A stretch of 64,000 nt of DNA from the NCBI GenBank assembly GCA_030680075.1, contig JAUXWR010000148.1, positions 114,628 through 178,627 on the forward strand, written 5' to 3'. The position numbers and the translations under genes are program-made. Position 1 is the stretch's first letter. Every line of letters starts with the position of its first letter. The notes beneath the pieces were generated by a model that was not told the DNA's origin, did no database searches, and was given only the letters and a program-made list of their open reading frames with translations. Positions 10,231 to 19,985 of the stretch are shown here, one piece after another. The DNA is from Legionella sp. GTDB taxonomy: Bacteria; Pseudomonadota; Gammaproteobacteria; Legionellales; Legionellaceae.

Positions 10231-10304
10231 GTTGACAATTCACAGCCCGTCTACGTGCCGCGGCTTGTCCGCGGCATCCAGTAGGTGGTCTGTGAATTGT
10301 CAAC
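10231..10304. repeat. Nested inverted-repeat element downstream of pilA
   Basis: Perfect 15-bp arms, GTTGACAATTCACAG at 10231-10245 and its complement at 10290-10304, enclose a GC-rich hairpin (GCCGCGG 10257-10263, CCGCGGC 10269-10275). Further out, CTGCCA...TTGATAGAT (about 10176-10199) is imperfectly mirrored by ATCTATCAGCTGGCAG (about 10314-10329). This suggests a mobile palindromic unit with terminal repeats. A C/T-rich arm at 10335-10351 and GAGCGAGGGGG at 10382-10392 form another imperfect hairpin that may end pfp transcription. Confidence 0.7.
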
Positions 10305-10412
10305 AGATTCTAAATCTATCAGCTGGCAGGAACTCCCCCCTCTCTCTCGCTCTTGCTTCTATTTCTACAAGAATTCCTGGCGAGCGAGGGGGCGGATCCT
10401 GCTAATTGACGA

Positions 10413-11648
10413 TTATAACTTCTTTTCTACCAGTATATTTTTAAGACGCACATAATCAGGCAAACCGTCTTTATTATAAGGAGGATAAGCCTCTCCTTGA
10501 ATTAACGGTGCAAGGTATCGTCGACAGTCTTCAGTAATTCCCATTCCATCTTTTGTAATAAACTCAAGAGGCATAGCTTTTTCCTGATTGGCGACGTCTT
10601 TTAGATCCACATGACTGATAGACCAGCGATAAGGTGAATCTTGCTCTCGTTTAATGATTGGCATGATGGCATTGTGGCCACTCATCGCTAACTCAACTGC
10701 GGCCTTACCAAGAGCGTACGCTTGATCAACGTCAACCTGAGATGCGATGTGCCTTGCTGCGCGTTGCAGATAATCTGCAACGGCCCAATGATATTTATAG
10801 CCTAATTCGGTCTTGATGAGTTGTGCAATAACAGGCGCGACTCCGCCCAGTTGAGCATGGCCAAAGGCATCACGCAAACCTGCATCACTTAAAAATTTTC
10901 CTTCCTTATTGCGAATGCCCTCTGAAACGACAATGACACAATACCCATAACGTTTAACAGAGTCGGCTACTTTTGCGAGAAATCGCTCTGATTCGAAAAG
11001 AATTTCGGGAAATAAAATAATATGAGGCGGGTATTGTTCTTCCTGACTGGCTAAACCCGCGGCGGCTGCAATCCAGCCGGCATGTCTTCCCATTACTTCA
11101 AGGATGAACACCTTTGTTGAGGAGGCTGCCATTGAGGCGACATCAAAGCCTGCTTCCAGGGTAGAAATCGCGACGTACTTGGCAACGGAGCCAAACCCTG
11201 GACAGGTGTCAGTGAAAGGAAGATCATTATCCACCGTTTTAGGAATGCCAATACAGGTAACGGGGTAGTCCATGTCTTTGCTCATCTTGGCGATTTTATG
11301 GGCTGTATCCTGGGAGTCCCCGCCACCGTTATAGAAAAAATAACCGATATTGTGGGCTTTGAATACTTCAATTAATCGTTCATATTCAGTACCGCTATCT
11401 TTTAATTTATAACGGCAAGAGCCAAATGCCCCTGATGGTGTGTGCATCAAGCGGGCAATGTCTTCATCGCTTTCAAGAGACGTATCAATCAACCGCTCCT
11501 CAAGTGCGCCTATAATGCCATTTTCCGCGGCATACACTTTATTAAAGTGGGCAGGATGTTGGCGGGCTGTTTGAATCACTCCGCAGGCTGAGGCATTAAT
11601 TACAGCCGTGACACCACCTGATTGGGCATAGATAGCATTTTTTGTCAT
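10413..11648 (-). CDS. pfp: Pyrophosphate-type 6-phosphofructokinase
   Basis: Phosphofructokinase of 411 residues acting on fructose-6-phosphate/fructose-1,6-bisphosphate. Near residue 107 it has GGGDSQDT where ATP enzymes have GGDGS. The catalytic loop is PKTVDNDL (about residue 138) where ATP enzymes have PGTIDND. An Asp in the first motif and Lys in the second are features of PPi-dependent enzymes, so the phosphate donor is probably pyrophosphate and the reaction reversible. MGRHAGWIA is also present. The frame opens at 11720, but the ATG at 11648 has GGAG 5 bp upstream and a family-like N-terminus. It follows letS by 28 bp and is likely cotranscribed. Confidence 0.9.
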   Translation of the reverse strand: MTKNAIYAQSGGVTAVINASACGVIQTARQHPAHFNKVYAAENGIIGALEERLIDTSLESDEDIARLMHTPSGAFGSCRYKLKDSGTEYERLIEVFKAHNIGYFFYNGGGDSQDTAHKIAKMSKDMDYPVTCIGIPKTVDNDLPFTDTCPGFGSVAKYVAISTLEAGFDVASMAASSTKVFILEVMGRHAGWIAAAAGLASQEEQYPPHIILFPEILFESERFLAKVADSVKRYGYCVIVVSEGIRNKEGKFLSDAGLRDAFGHAQLGGVAPVIAQLIKTELGYKYHWAVADYLQRAARHIASQVDVDQAYALGKAAVELAMSGHNAIMPIIKREQDSPYRWSISHVDLKDVANQEKAMPLEFITKDGMGITEDCRRYLAPLIQGEAYPPYNKDGLPDYVRLKNILVEKKL

Positions 11649-11676
11649 AGTTACTCCAAATTCTTTAAATTTAAAT

Positions 11677-14415
11677 TTATCCAATCGTTTTTGTTTGATA
11701 TAAATTATCAAATTCGTCAATTACTTCATCAATACTTTGTATAAGTTCAGCAAAAATTTGTGTTAATTCCTCAACGTTCTTCGCTTTTTTAGCGTGCTTT
11801 TCGAGACGGGTAACCTGAGTTTGAAGACGGGGAACACCGCAAAAACAACAGGCTCCATGAAGCTTGTGAGCCGCACTTTCCAGCCCCTTCACGTCATCGT
11901 TATGAAATAATTGGGCGAAATCCGTACGGCATATATATAATTCCTGAACAAAACGGCTTAAAAATTCTTCAGCCAATTCGATATTGCCAGATACTTTTTG
12001 TACACAAAGAGGCCAGTCGATGGCTGAAGACCGGGATTGGTTAAAAATCTTCAACAGTTGCGTTAAGAATTGTTTTTCATCGATTGGTTTTTGCAGACAG
12101 GCATCAATACCTGCGCGTTGCAATTGTGCCTGACTTATATCACTGGTATTAGCGCTGATGAGAACAATAGGGGTTAATTTATTAAGAACCGACTCTTTAC
12201 GAATTAGCTCAGCGGCTTGTAGCCCATCAAGTTTGGGCATTTGCAGATCCATCAAGAGAAGATTAAAGCGTTTTTCCTGACACGCGTTTACTGCATCTTC
12301 ACCATCTTCAACCATTTCTATCCGGGCATTTCCCTTGAATAGTGAATTAAGCAACAGGCGATTAACGGGATTATCTTCAGCAATTAATACATCTGGATGA
12401 ATCATCCTGATTTGTTTTCTTAAATTATCAAGCTCGTTATGAATGGTAAGTGAGTGCGACGCCTGGTTAAGTAAGGACTCAATGGTATCGTATAATTTTT
12501 GAATGCTGATGGGTTTAAACAAAAAGGCTTTTGCGCCTAAAGCTTCCGGATTATGAATAAGCCATTTGGAGACGACGACACAAGGTATGGTTTGTTTTCT
12601 TAAAACCTGTGCCACCTGTCTCTCGCAGCCTTCGTTAACGTTCACGAAAGCTACTTCACAATCGGTATTATTAGCAAAGGCTTCTTCGAGCTGGTTAAAG
12701 GAATTAACGGCAATACACTTAATTCCCCAATAGCCTATACCATTACACATGGCTTCCAGTTGCAGTGGATTGTCATCAAAACAAATGGCTTTGATATGAC
12801 CAAAACGATGACTTTGATGCTTCTCTACTTCATAGGCGGCCAATTTTTCCAGCTTGATTTTAATTGAAAATGTTGAGCCTTTATGTAATTCGCTGGTTAA
12901 CGTAATGCGCCCATGCATGGCTTCTGCCAGTTTTTTACAAATAACCAAACCTAACCCTGTTCCACCAAACCGGCGTGTGATTGTGGTGTCAGCCTGATTA
13001 AACGCATTGAAAAGTTTTGTCTGATCGTCGCTTGAAATTCCAATGCCGGTGTCGATAACCGAGATACACAATGTATAATCTTCGCTTGATTCCTGCTCAA
13101 TAGTAGTACGTACCAGAACATAACCATGATCAGTAAATTTAATCGCATTGCTCACAAGATTAGTCAGGATTTGCTTAATGCGTAACGGATCACCCAGTAC
13201 GGTTTTAGGGACGTTAACCGCTGTAGATGGAATAAGATCAATTCTTTTCTTATGCGCATTGGGAGCGGCAAGGGTTAACACTTCATCGATGCAAGCCCGA
13301 AGATCGAGAGGAATACAATCAAGATGCAATTTACCCGCATCCATTTTAGAGTAATCGAGAATATCACTGATAATATTTAACAAATCTTGAGCAGACGATT
13401 TAATCGTCTTGACGTAATCGAGTTGCAGGGGATCAAGTTTGCTTTCCAGTAAGACATTTGTAAAGCCAATGACGCCATTCATTGGTGTGCGAATTTCATG
13501 ACTCATATTGGCAATAAATTCTGATTTCTGGCGGCTTTTTTCCTCGGTTTTTTTCTTCTCAAGTGATAATTCAATATTCTTTTCTTCAAGCAGCTCAAGG
13601 CTTTGTTGTAAATCTTCGGTGGCTACTTCAATATGCTGGTTTAAATCATGAATGGTGTTTAAATATTGCTTTTGTAGATGCGCACAGCCTTGTTCAATCT
13701 CACCCAGTTCGCCTGTGCTTGAAACCGAAATATAAGTTTCAAATTCATTACTGTTAACTTGTTTCATGCTGCGTCTTAAGCGCGCAATAGGCAGGTAAAT
13801 TCGTTTTGAAAGAAAATAGTGAATAGAGAGACTTGTCAGCAACCCGAATAAAGTGATGAAAATGGTGACGATATACATTTGATACCGTTTAATCAGAATG
13901 GATTGCGTATCAATATCGATAGAAAGCCATCCCAGAATATCATCAGCCTGTACGGGCATAAATTCGGTAGTTGGTTTAAATGAGTCCGTTGAGTAAAGGT
14001 TAAATTTTGGAATAGTAATGGGTGCTACAAAATTTATTGTATAAGGGGTGATATGTTTGCTTTCAATGTAATCACCGGTAAATTCCGGGGGTTTGAAAGG
14101 CGAATGGATGGAATGCTTGCCGCCTCGATAGGCCATTAAATGCCCTTGCGAATCATAAAAGGCGAGCGCTATAACATCGGGATTTACCGTAGAGGCATTA
14201 ATAAGGCCTTGGAGCGTCCGTCTGTCATTGCGCATCATAGCCAGTTGTGCGGCCGGTAATAGTTGGCGAATATACGCCTCGCCCAGGCGCGACATATGTT
14301 GCTTTAAATCTTTCCCGAATTGACCATTATAGAAAACCGCAAAAAGCACCGCTACCAAAAGCACAGGGATTAATGTAGTTAGCCGTAGCTGATATTTAAT
14401 GCCAATACCTTTCAT
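11677..14415 (-). CDS. letS: Hybrid sensor kinase LetS (BarA/GacS family)
   Basis: Tripartite hybrid histidine kinase of 912 residues. Two membrane segments (about 12-30 and 180-200) flank a periplasmic sensor domain. HAMP (about 200-255), coiled coil, HisKA with H306 in NMSHEIRTPMNG, and the ATPase with GGTGLGL (484-490) follow. A degenerate receiver (540-650) has N592 at the acceptor site. The true receiver has D723 and the HPt domain H850 (AHKLHGACCFCG). Length and architecture match Legionella LetS, which with LetA drives the switch from replicative to transmissive phase through RsmY/RsmZ and CsrA. The gene lies upstream of pfp and diverges from gltX, as I recall for L. pneumophila. Confidence 0.92.
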   Translation of the reverse strand: MKGIGIKYQLRLTTLIPVLLVAVLFAVFYNGQFGKDLKQHMSRLGEAYIRQLLPAAQLAMMRNDRRTLQGLINASTVNPDVIALAFYDSQGHLMAYRGGKHSIHSPFKPPEFTGDYIESKHITPYTINFVAPITIPKFNLYSTDSFKPTTEFMPVQADDILGWLSIDIDTQSILIKRYQMYIVTIFITLFGLLTSLSIHYFLSKRIYLPIARLRRSMKQVNSNEFETYISVSSTGELGEIEQGCAHLQKQYLNTIHDLNQHIEVATEDLQQSLELLEEKNIELSLEKKKTEEKSRQKSEFIANMSHEIRTPMNGVIGFTNVLLESKLDPLQLDYVKTIKSSAQDLLNIISDILDYSKMDAGKLHLDCIPLDLRACIDEVLTLAAPNAHKKRIDLIPSTAVNVPKTVLGDPLRIKQILTNLVSNAIKFTDHGYVLVRTTIEQESSEDYTLCISVIDTGIGISSDDQTKLFNAFNQADTTITRRFGGTGLGLVICKKLAEAMHGRITLTSELHKGSTFSIKIKLEKLAAYEVEKHQSHRFGHIKAICFDDNPLQLEAMCNGIGYWGIKCIAVNSFNQLEEAFANNTDCEVAFVNVNEGCERQVAQVLRKQTIPCVVVSKWLIHNPEALGAKAFLFKPISIQKLYDTIESLLNQASHSLTIHNELDNLRKQIRMIHPDVLIAEDNPVNRLLLNSLFKGNARIEMVEDGEDAVNACQEKRFNLLLMDLQMPKLDGLQAAELIRKESVLNKLTPIVLISANTSDISQAQLQRAGIDACLQKPIDEKQFLTQLLKIFNQSRSSAIDWPLCVQKVSGNIELAEEFLSRFVQELYICRTDFAQLFHNDDVKGLESAAHKLHGACCFCGVPRLQTQVTRLEKHAKKAKNVEELTQIFAELIQSIDEVIDEFDNLYQTKTIG

Positions 14416-14490
14416 GGGTACCGATACCTCACGTTAAGAGACTATTAAGGCCAGGGGAGTGCCATTATGTAAAGGGCACATAGGTTTGCT

Positions 14491-14518
14491 TTGAGTTGAC
14501 GATAAAGTCGGCTATTAT
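14491..14518 (+). promoter_or_regulatory. Candidate sigma-70 promoter of gltX
   Basis: TTGAGT (14491-14496) and TATTAT (14513-14518) are separated by 16 bp, ending 35 bp before the gltX ATG. This is plausible but not a strong consensus. Confidence 0.4.
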
Positions 14519-14553
14519 AGCGCGATTATTTTCATGACTTCAACGGAGTCCCG

Positions 14554-15969
14554 ATGGTAGTTAGAACTCGATTTGCCCCAAGCCCTACAGGTTTTTTACA
14601 TGTAGGTGGTGTTCGTACGGCTTTATTTTCCTGGCTCTTTGCCAGGCGTCATGGTGGCGAGTTCATTTTGCGGGTCGAAGATACGGATAAGGAGCGTTCT
14701 ACACAGGAGTCTGTACAAGCTATTCTTGATGGGATGGCATGGCTTGGTCTTAATTGCGATGAAGGGCCTTTTTATCAAACCAGGCGCTACGATCGCTACC
14801 GTGAAATTGCCGATCAATTGCTTGAAGAAGGCAAAGCTTACCGTTGCACCTGTTCAAAAGAGCGTTTGGAGGCACTGCGTGAAGGCCAACTCGCCGCTAA
14901 ACAAAAGCCCCGTTATGATGGTCATTGCCGCGACAAGAATCTTCCGCTGACCGACGCATCTTATGTTCTTCGTTTTCGAAATCCTGAAACGGGAATTGTT
15001 GCTTTTTCTGATGAAGTTTATGGCGATATTCAAGTTGAAAATAGCGAATTGGACGATCTTATTCTGGTTCGCTCCGACGGGCATCCTACCTATAACTTCG
15101 CCGTGGTTATTGATGACTGGGACATGAATATCACTCACGTGATTCGTGGTGATGATCATATTAATAATACGCCACGACAAATCAATTTATTTAAGGCATT
15201 AAACGCACCAGTGCCGGTATTCGCTCATTTGCCCATGATTCTCGGTGAAGATGGCAAGCGATTATCCAAACGCCATGGCGCGGTTAGTGTTTTACAATTT
15301 CATGAACAGGGAATTTTACCACATGCTTTATTAAATTATCTGGTACGTTTAGGGTGGTCATGTGGTGACGAGGAGATTTTTAGTCTCGAAGAGATGGTTA
15401 GTAAATTTGATTTAAAAAATGTCAGTCGCGGTGTTTCAAGTTTTAATTATGACAAATTGTATTGGCTAAATCAGCATTACTTGAAATCGGACTCACCCAC
15501 AGAAGTCGCCAAAGCCTTAGCCTGGCACATTAAGCAAGCCGGCATTGATATCTCCAATGGCCCAAGTCTTAAAGATGTAGTGCTACTTCAGGCCGATAGA
15601 TGTAAAACATTGGTTGAAATGAGTGAAAAGAGTGCCTATTTTTATCAAGATACCATTACCTATGATGAAGAGGCGATAAAAAAACACTTACGTCCGGTCG
15701 TCCTTGAACCATTAGTCAGCGTGTATGAGCACTTGCTTAAAGAAAACAACTGGAGTGCTGAGACTATCCAGCACATTATTAACAATGTCAGCGCCGAATT
15801 TGATATTAACATGAGCAAAATCGGCCAGCCGCTGCGCGTTGCGGTTACAGGTAGTAGCATGTCGCCCGCAATTGATGCCACCTTGGCTTTAATTGGTAAA
15901 GAGCGAGCTTTAACACGACTTCAGTATGCGCTGGAGAGAATTCGTGAGCGGGCGGCTAATGTGCAATAA
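14554..15969 (+). CDS. gltX: Glutamyl-tRNA synthetase GltX
   Basis: Class I aminoacyl-tRNA synthetase of 471 residues charging tRNA-Glu; a tRNA-Glu(UUC) gene lies 8 kb downstream. [11 protein letters not shown] (9-19) holds the HIGH-equivalent motif and GKRLSKR (234-240) the KMSKS motif. CTCSKE followed about 24 residues later by a Tyr/His/Cys cluster is the zinc-binding insert. GGAG lies 7 bp before the ATG. It is divergent from letS and followed by a 10-bp hairpin. Confidence 0.96.
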   Translation: MVVRTRFAPSPTGFLHVGGVRTALFSWLFARRHGGEFILRVEDTDKERSTQESVQAILDGMAWLGLNCDEGPFYQTRRYDRYREIADQLLEEGKAYRCTCSKERLEALREGQLAAKQKPRYDGHCRDKNLPLTDASYVLRFRNPETGIVAFSDEVYGDIQVENSELDDLILVRSDGHPTYNFAVVIDDWDMNITHVIRGDDHINNTPRQINLFKALNAPVPVFAHLPMILGEDGKRLSKRHGAVSVLQFHEQGILPHALLNYLVRLGWSCGDEEIFSLEEMVSKFDLKNVSRGVSSFNYDKLYWLNQHYLKSDSPTEVAKALAWHIKQAGIDISNGPSLKDVVLLQADRCKTLVEMSEKSAYFYQDTITYDEEAIKKHLRPVVLEPLVSVYEHLLKENNWSAETIQHIINNVSAEFDINMSKIGQPLRVAVTGSSMSPAIDATLALIGKERALTRLQYALERIRERAANVQ

Positions 15970-15991
15970 AGGAAGAGGGTTTAAATTGGTT

Positions 15992-16020
15992 CTGTGCAAA
16001 GGAAATTTTGCTTTGCACAG
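15992..16020. terminator. Hairpin after gltX
   Basis: Perfect 10-bp stem, CTGTGCAAAG (15992-16001) with CTTTGCACAG (16011-16020), and a 9-base loop. There is no U tract, so termination would need help. The right arm plus GGACATTCTT resembles the TTTACACAGGACAATTTT that begins the 61-bp repeat at 43.5 kb, so this may be a decayed member of that repeat family. Confidence 0.45.
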
Positions 16021-16091
16021 GACATTCTTAAGGTTCTCATAATTTTCGAGGGTTAACATACCTTATTTTTCACATAATAAGGTGTTTTATC

Positions 16092-16748
16092 ATGCAATTT
16101 AATATTGAAGTCTCTGTAGCGGACAATTTAAGTATTAAATTACAAGTAATGAAAAATACAATCAGTTTGTATTTTAATGGCCAAGAGGCGCCTGCGCGCA
16201 TAGCCATGAATAAGTGGAAACATTTAGACTCTCATTTTTTAGCATCGATGTCTCATTACAATAAGAATTGGGTTAGAGGCCCGGATGCACCACATATCAA
16301 AAGAAATCACACCAATGCCTTTGAAACATCAGTCATTCATTTTCATCGGGAATTTTACACAGAAATAACCCCGGAAATTTTTGCGTTTTACATAACTAAT
16401 TTCTACACTCAGAAAAAAAGCCACTCGGAAAAATATCAATCTCTCTTTTCAGTAAATTTGGAAACGACGATTGAAGCATTCAAAGCTTATTATGACTATT
16501 ATTGTAAAGAATACAGATGGAGCGTAGATGAGCGCTTGTTTGAGGAAGAGCATAATTTAACGGAAGATGAGCGGACCTTATATGAGAGGGCTGTTAGATG
16601 GCAAACAGGCACAAGGAAGCCATTTTCTCAATTGGCTTCAAATTCAATCTTTAATAAAAAAGAACCTAAAGATGTTCCTTATACTGGCCCTTTAAGTCAT
16701 AAGACTCCAGTATGTATTTTTAATGTTTATTTATCGCCAATTTGGTGA
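16092..16748 (+). CDS. Orphan hypothetical protein
   Basis: Unrecognised soluble protein of 218 residues with no signal peptide or membrane segment, rich in aromatic residues, His, Lys and Glu. The middle (about 95-170) looks helical. The ATG at 16092 follows TAAGGTG. Its last six codons overlap, in antisense, a fragment of a glyoxalase-like gene, so the C-terminus may have been remade by recombination. It stands alone and could be a small effector or a cargo gene. Whether it is expressed is unknown. Confidence 0.5.
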   Translation: MQFNIEVSVADNLSIKLQVMKNTISLYFNGQEAPARIAMNKWKHLDSHFLASMSHYNKNWVRGPDAPHIKRNHTNAFETSVIHFHREFYTEITPEIFAFYITNFYTQKKSHSEKYQSLFSVNLETTIEAFKAYYDYYCKEYRWSVDERLFEEEHNLTEDERTLYERAVRWQTGTRKPFSQLASNSIFNKKEPKDVPYTGPLSHKTPVCIFNVYLSPIW

Positions 16749-16788
16749 AAATCGGTTTCACCAAAAATGGTTGAATAATGGAGTAAGC
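16727..16788 (-). pseudogene. Fragment of a VOC/glyoxalase-like gene (3' end only)
   Basis: Reading the minus strand from about 16788 to a TAA at 16727 gives HYSTIFGETDFHQIGDK followed by a stop. The intact VOC gene at 20929-21360 ends HYSAIFGETDFHQIGDNHI. About 60 bp match at both DNA and protein level, and nothing upstream in this copy resembles the rest of the gene. This is a truncated duplicate. The two copies, in the same orientation, bracket the DUF3494 and outer-membrane genes. Confidence 0.75.
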
Positions 16789-16809
16789 TTATAGTGAGAG
16801 GCAAGCATA

Positions 16810-19800
16810 TCAGGGACCCACAATATTTGTACTCATGGTGATTGCTGCATTTCTTACCCATAATCGACCATTATTGCTTGTGCCTGCACCTACTGTGAGG
16901 CTGGTAAAAGCGATTACTTGCCCTTGAAATGCGGTTGTAGCGCCAAAAGTTCCGGAGCTTCCAATTTGCCAGAAAACATTACCAGGAACAGCACCACCAG
17001 TGAGAATGACGCTTGAATTCGCACCAGTTGTCAGAGTGGTACCAATTTGAAAATACCATTTGTCAGTAACAGAGCCACTAAGCGTGAGTACTCCACCTGC
17101 GATGAGGGCTGCTGTTGTATTAAAACAATAAACACCCGGCAATAATGTCAAGGCGCCTAAATCCTGCCCGCTTAAATTTGTTTCACAGGTTAACCCGACA
17201 ATAACATCATATAATGAGTTTGCATCAGCGCGATCTGCATTTGCAATACTGTCGTTTTCATGTATTTCTCCTGGAGGTGTAGTTTGACCTGGCGGAAAGC
17301 CCGTAACTGACGGGCCTGGTGCTACACATACTCCGCCATCAACCATACTGAGTCCAGTATTCGTAACGGTAGTATTGCCTAAAATTGTGCATATCGGAAG
17401 TATAAAAATGCTCACTACGGGTGAGGGGGCGGCTGTGTTTGTGCCTTGTACTATGCCGGTGCCAGATTGTCCTGAAGGTGTTGCTATAGCTTGAATGGTA
17501 ATTGTACATGCACTACTGCCTGGAGCGAGGAGCGTGCAGCCAACACTATAAACAGGAAGACCTGTTAATTGATTTTGTACGTTAGGAGAAATAGTCATGG
17601 TGATATTTCTCGCAGGAATTGTACCTGTATTGGTTACTATAAATTGTTGTGTAGCGTTGAATCTTATGTTTGCCGAGGTCGGACTTACTGTTAACGCAGG
17701 AGCGGCTCCTGTTGTAATAGCTACAGTCGGTGCAGGGGCTGCGGTGTTTGTTCCTTGCACCGTTGCCGTTCCGGACTGTGCATTAGGTGATGCTATTGCG
17801 GTAATAGTGATTGTACAGGTGGCGGTGGGCGCGATTGAGGCGCAACCATTATAAACAGGTAAACCGGTTAGTTGCCCTTGAACATTCGCGGGAATTGTCA
17901 TCGTCACATTTAACGCTGTAATAGAGACACTGGTATTGGTAACAGTAAATACTTCGGACTCATTAGGCCCGAGAATAGTCGCGGCAGGAGTAACTGTTAG
18001 TATCGGGGCTCCACCCGTGGTAATAGCTACCGTGGGTGCAGGCGCTGCTGTATTGGTTCCTTGTACTGTTGCAATACCGGACTGGGCACTGGGTGAGGCC
18101 ACGGCTGTAATAGTGATAGTGCAAGTCGCCAGCGGCGCAATTGCGCCACAACCATTATAGACTGGCAGCCCCGTCAATTGTCCTTGAACATTCGCTGGAA
18201 TGGTCATGGTTACATTTAATGCGGTGGAAATGGTGCTGGAATTAGTGACCGTAAAGATTTGTGATTGATTGGGTCCAAGAACGGTACTCGGCGGACTAAC
18301 CGTTAATGCAGGGGCGGGGCCTGTGGTAATAGCTACAGTAGGCGCAGGTGATGCGGTATTTGTGCCTTGTACTGTAGCAATGCCTGATTGTGCGCTGGGT
18401 GATGCGACGGCTGTGATGGTAATGGTGCAAGTGCCCAGTGGCGCAATCGATGCGCAACCACTATAAACCGGCAGTCCCGTTAATTGTCCCTGAACATTGG
18501 CAGGAATTGTCATAGTGACATTTAGAGCTGCAATAGAAATACTTGTATTAGTGACGGTAAATGTTTGTGAAGCATTGGGTCCTAATACAGTTGTTGGCGG
18601 GCTCACGGTTAGTGCGGGTGCCGCGCCTGTTGTGATTGCAACAGTGGGTGGTGGCGATGCGGTATTTGTGCCTTGTATGGTTGCTATACCTGATTGCGGG
18701 GTAGGAGAGGCGACAGCGGTAATAGTAATAGTACAACTCCCTTGCGGCGCAATTGAGGCGCAACCATTATATATGGGGGCGCCTGCTAACTGTGTTTGCA
18801 CATTAGGAGGAATAGTTATGGTGACATTTGTTGCAGCTATTGTTGTACTGGTATTCACTACGACAAATTGTTGAGAACCATTTGGTCCTAGAACAGTTGA
18901 GAGAGGGCTTACTGTCAGTGCTGGCGCTGTACCCGTGGTGATGCTGACAGTTGGTGCAGGCAAAGCGGTGTTAGTGCCTTGCACAGTAGCCGTGCCCGAT
19001 TGCGCGGTGGCCGTTCCAGAAGCGGTGATCGTAATAGTACAAGTTCCCTGCGGTGCGATGGAATTACAGCCACTGTAAACGGGTGGGCCTGCTAATTGGA
19101 GTAATACATTGGCAGGAATGGTTATAGTGACATTAAGGGCTGCTGTAGTGGTACTTGTATTCACTACTATAAATTGTTGTGATTCATTGGGTTCGAGTGT
19201 TGTTGAGGAGGGGCTCACTGTGAGAGCAGGGGCGGCGCCTGTTGTTATAGAGACAGTGGGCGATGGTGGGGCGGTATTCGTGCCTTGCACGGTTGCAATA
19301 CCAGACTCAGCGCTTGGCGTAGCAGTAGCTGTTATCGTAATAGTACACGAACCGAGAGGCGCAATTGAACCACACCCATTATACACTGGCGCGCCATTTA
19401 ATTGACTTGCAACGTTTGCAGGGATGGTCATGGTGACGTTGAGAGCCGCATTTGTTGTACTGGTATTAACAACGGTGAACACCTGCGAATCATTAGCTTC
19501 TAAAAAAGTAGCGGTTGGGCTGACTATTAATATAGGAGATGGGTCTGCGATGACGTTTAAATAGTCATTTGGATTAGACGGAATATAACAATTCAATCCA
19601 GGGCGTCCTTGCCAGTCATCACAAATCTTGATAGCGCCGGAAACAGGCCCAATAATGTCCAGTTTTAAGATGCAGCCTACAGGGCTTATGGGAAATACAC
19701 CACAAGCATTATCGATGGTTAAATCTTGAGTTACATTTGCCGGGTTGGAAAGTAATGCAAAAATGATGTGATACTGAGAGGGAGGAAAAATTCCAACAGA

Positions 19801-19950
19801 CGTAACCCGGTAAACGGCTGAAACAGTCTGGCCTCCCTGAACAGAGGCAGGTAAGCTACCAATAACGCTGAAATTAAAGGTATTGGCAGAAGCGATGCTT
19901 ATATAGCCAATTATCCAGGCTAAAAAAATAAATTTTACAATCCGTTGCAT
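16810..19950 (-). CDS. Secreted repeat protein with DUF3494 (ice-binding-like) domain
   Basis: Surface or secreted protein of 1046 residues. A signal peptide occupies residues 1-22 and a unique N-terminal region runs to about 145. Seven tandem repeats of about 102 residues follow (about 145-855). Each opens near APALTVSP and contains a GC...TCTITI pair of cysteines likely to form a disulfide within an Ig-like beta sandwich. The last ~190 residues match DUF3494: TVTNTGLS, VTGFPPG, NADRADANSLY, LLPGVYCF, FQIGTTLTTGANSSV and NVFWQIGSSGTFG. DUF3494 proteins include ice-binding proteins and bacterial adhesins; here adhesion is more likely, but this is inference. An outer-membrane barrel gene lies 36 bp upstream. 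Confidence 0.85.
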   Translation of the reverse strand: MQRIVKFIFLAWIIGYISIASANTFNFSVIGSLPASVQGGQTVSAVYRVTSVGIFPPSQYHIIFALLSNPANVTQDLTIDNACGVFPISPVGCILKLDIIGPVSGAIKICDDWQGRPGLNCYIPSNPNDYLNVIADPSPILIVSPTATFLEANDSQVFTVVNTSTTNAALNVTMTIPANVASQLNGAPVYNGCGSIAPLGSCTITITATATPSAESGIATVQGTNTAPPSPTVSITTGAAPALTVSPSSTTLEPNESQQFIVVNTSTTTAALNVTITIPANVLLQLAGPPVYSGCNSIAPQGTCTITITASGTATAQSGTATVQGTNTALPAPTVSITTGTAPALTVSPLSTVLGPNGSQQFVVVNTSTTIAATNVTITIPPNVQTQLAGAPIYNGCASIAPQGSCTITITAVASPTPQSGIATIQGTNTASPPPTVAITTGAAPALTVSPPTTVLGPNASQTFTVTNTSISIAALNVTMTIPANVQGQLTGLPVYSGCASIAPLGTCTITITAVASPSAQSGIATVQGTNTASPAPTVAITTGPAPALTVSPPSTVLGPNQSQIFTVTNSSTISTALNVTMTIPANVQGQLTGLPVYNGCGAIAPLATCTITITAVASPSAQSGIATVQGTNTAAPAPTVAITTGGAPILTVTPAATILGPNESEVFTVTNTSVSITALNVTMTIPANVQGQLTGLPVYNGCASIAPTATCTITITAIASPNAQSGTATVQGTNTAAPAPTVAITTGAAPALTVSPTSANIRFNATQQFIVTNTGTIPARNITMTISPNVQNQLTGLPVYSVGCTLLAPGSSACTITIQAIATPSGQSGTGIVQGTNTAAPSPVVSIFILPICTILGNTTVTNTGLSMVDGGVCVAPGPSVTGFPPGQTTPPGEIHENDSIANADRADANSLYDVIVGLTCETNLSGQDLGALTLLPGVYCFNTTAALIAGGVLTLSGSVTDKWYFQIGTTLTTGANSSVILTGGAVPGNVFWQIGSSGTFGATTAFQGQVIAFTSLTVGAGTSNNGRLWVRNAAITMSTNIVGP

Positions 19951-19985
19951 GAATTTTCTCTTAAATGACTTTTAAACACTCTTCT

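Noticed and set aside
17597..19405. Several forward ORFs inside the DUF3494 gene, rich in Val, Ala and Gly
   Set aside because: They are antisense images of the repeated coding sequence, which is why they look alike.
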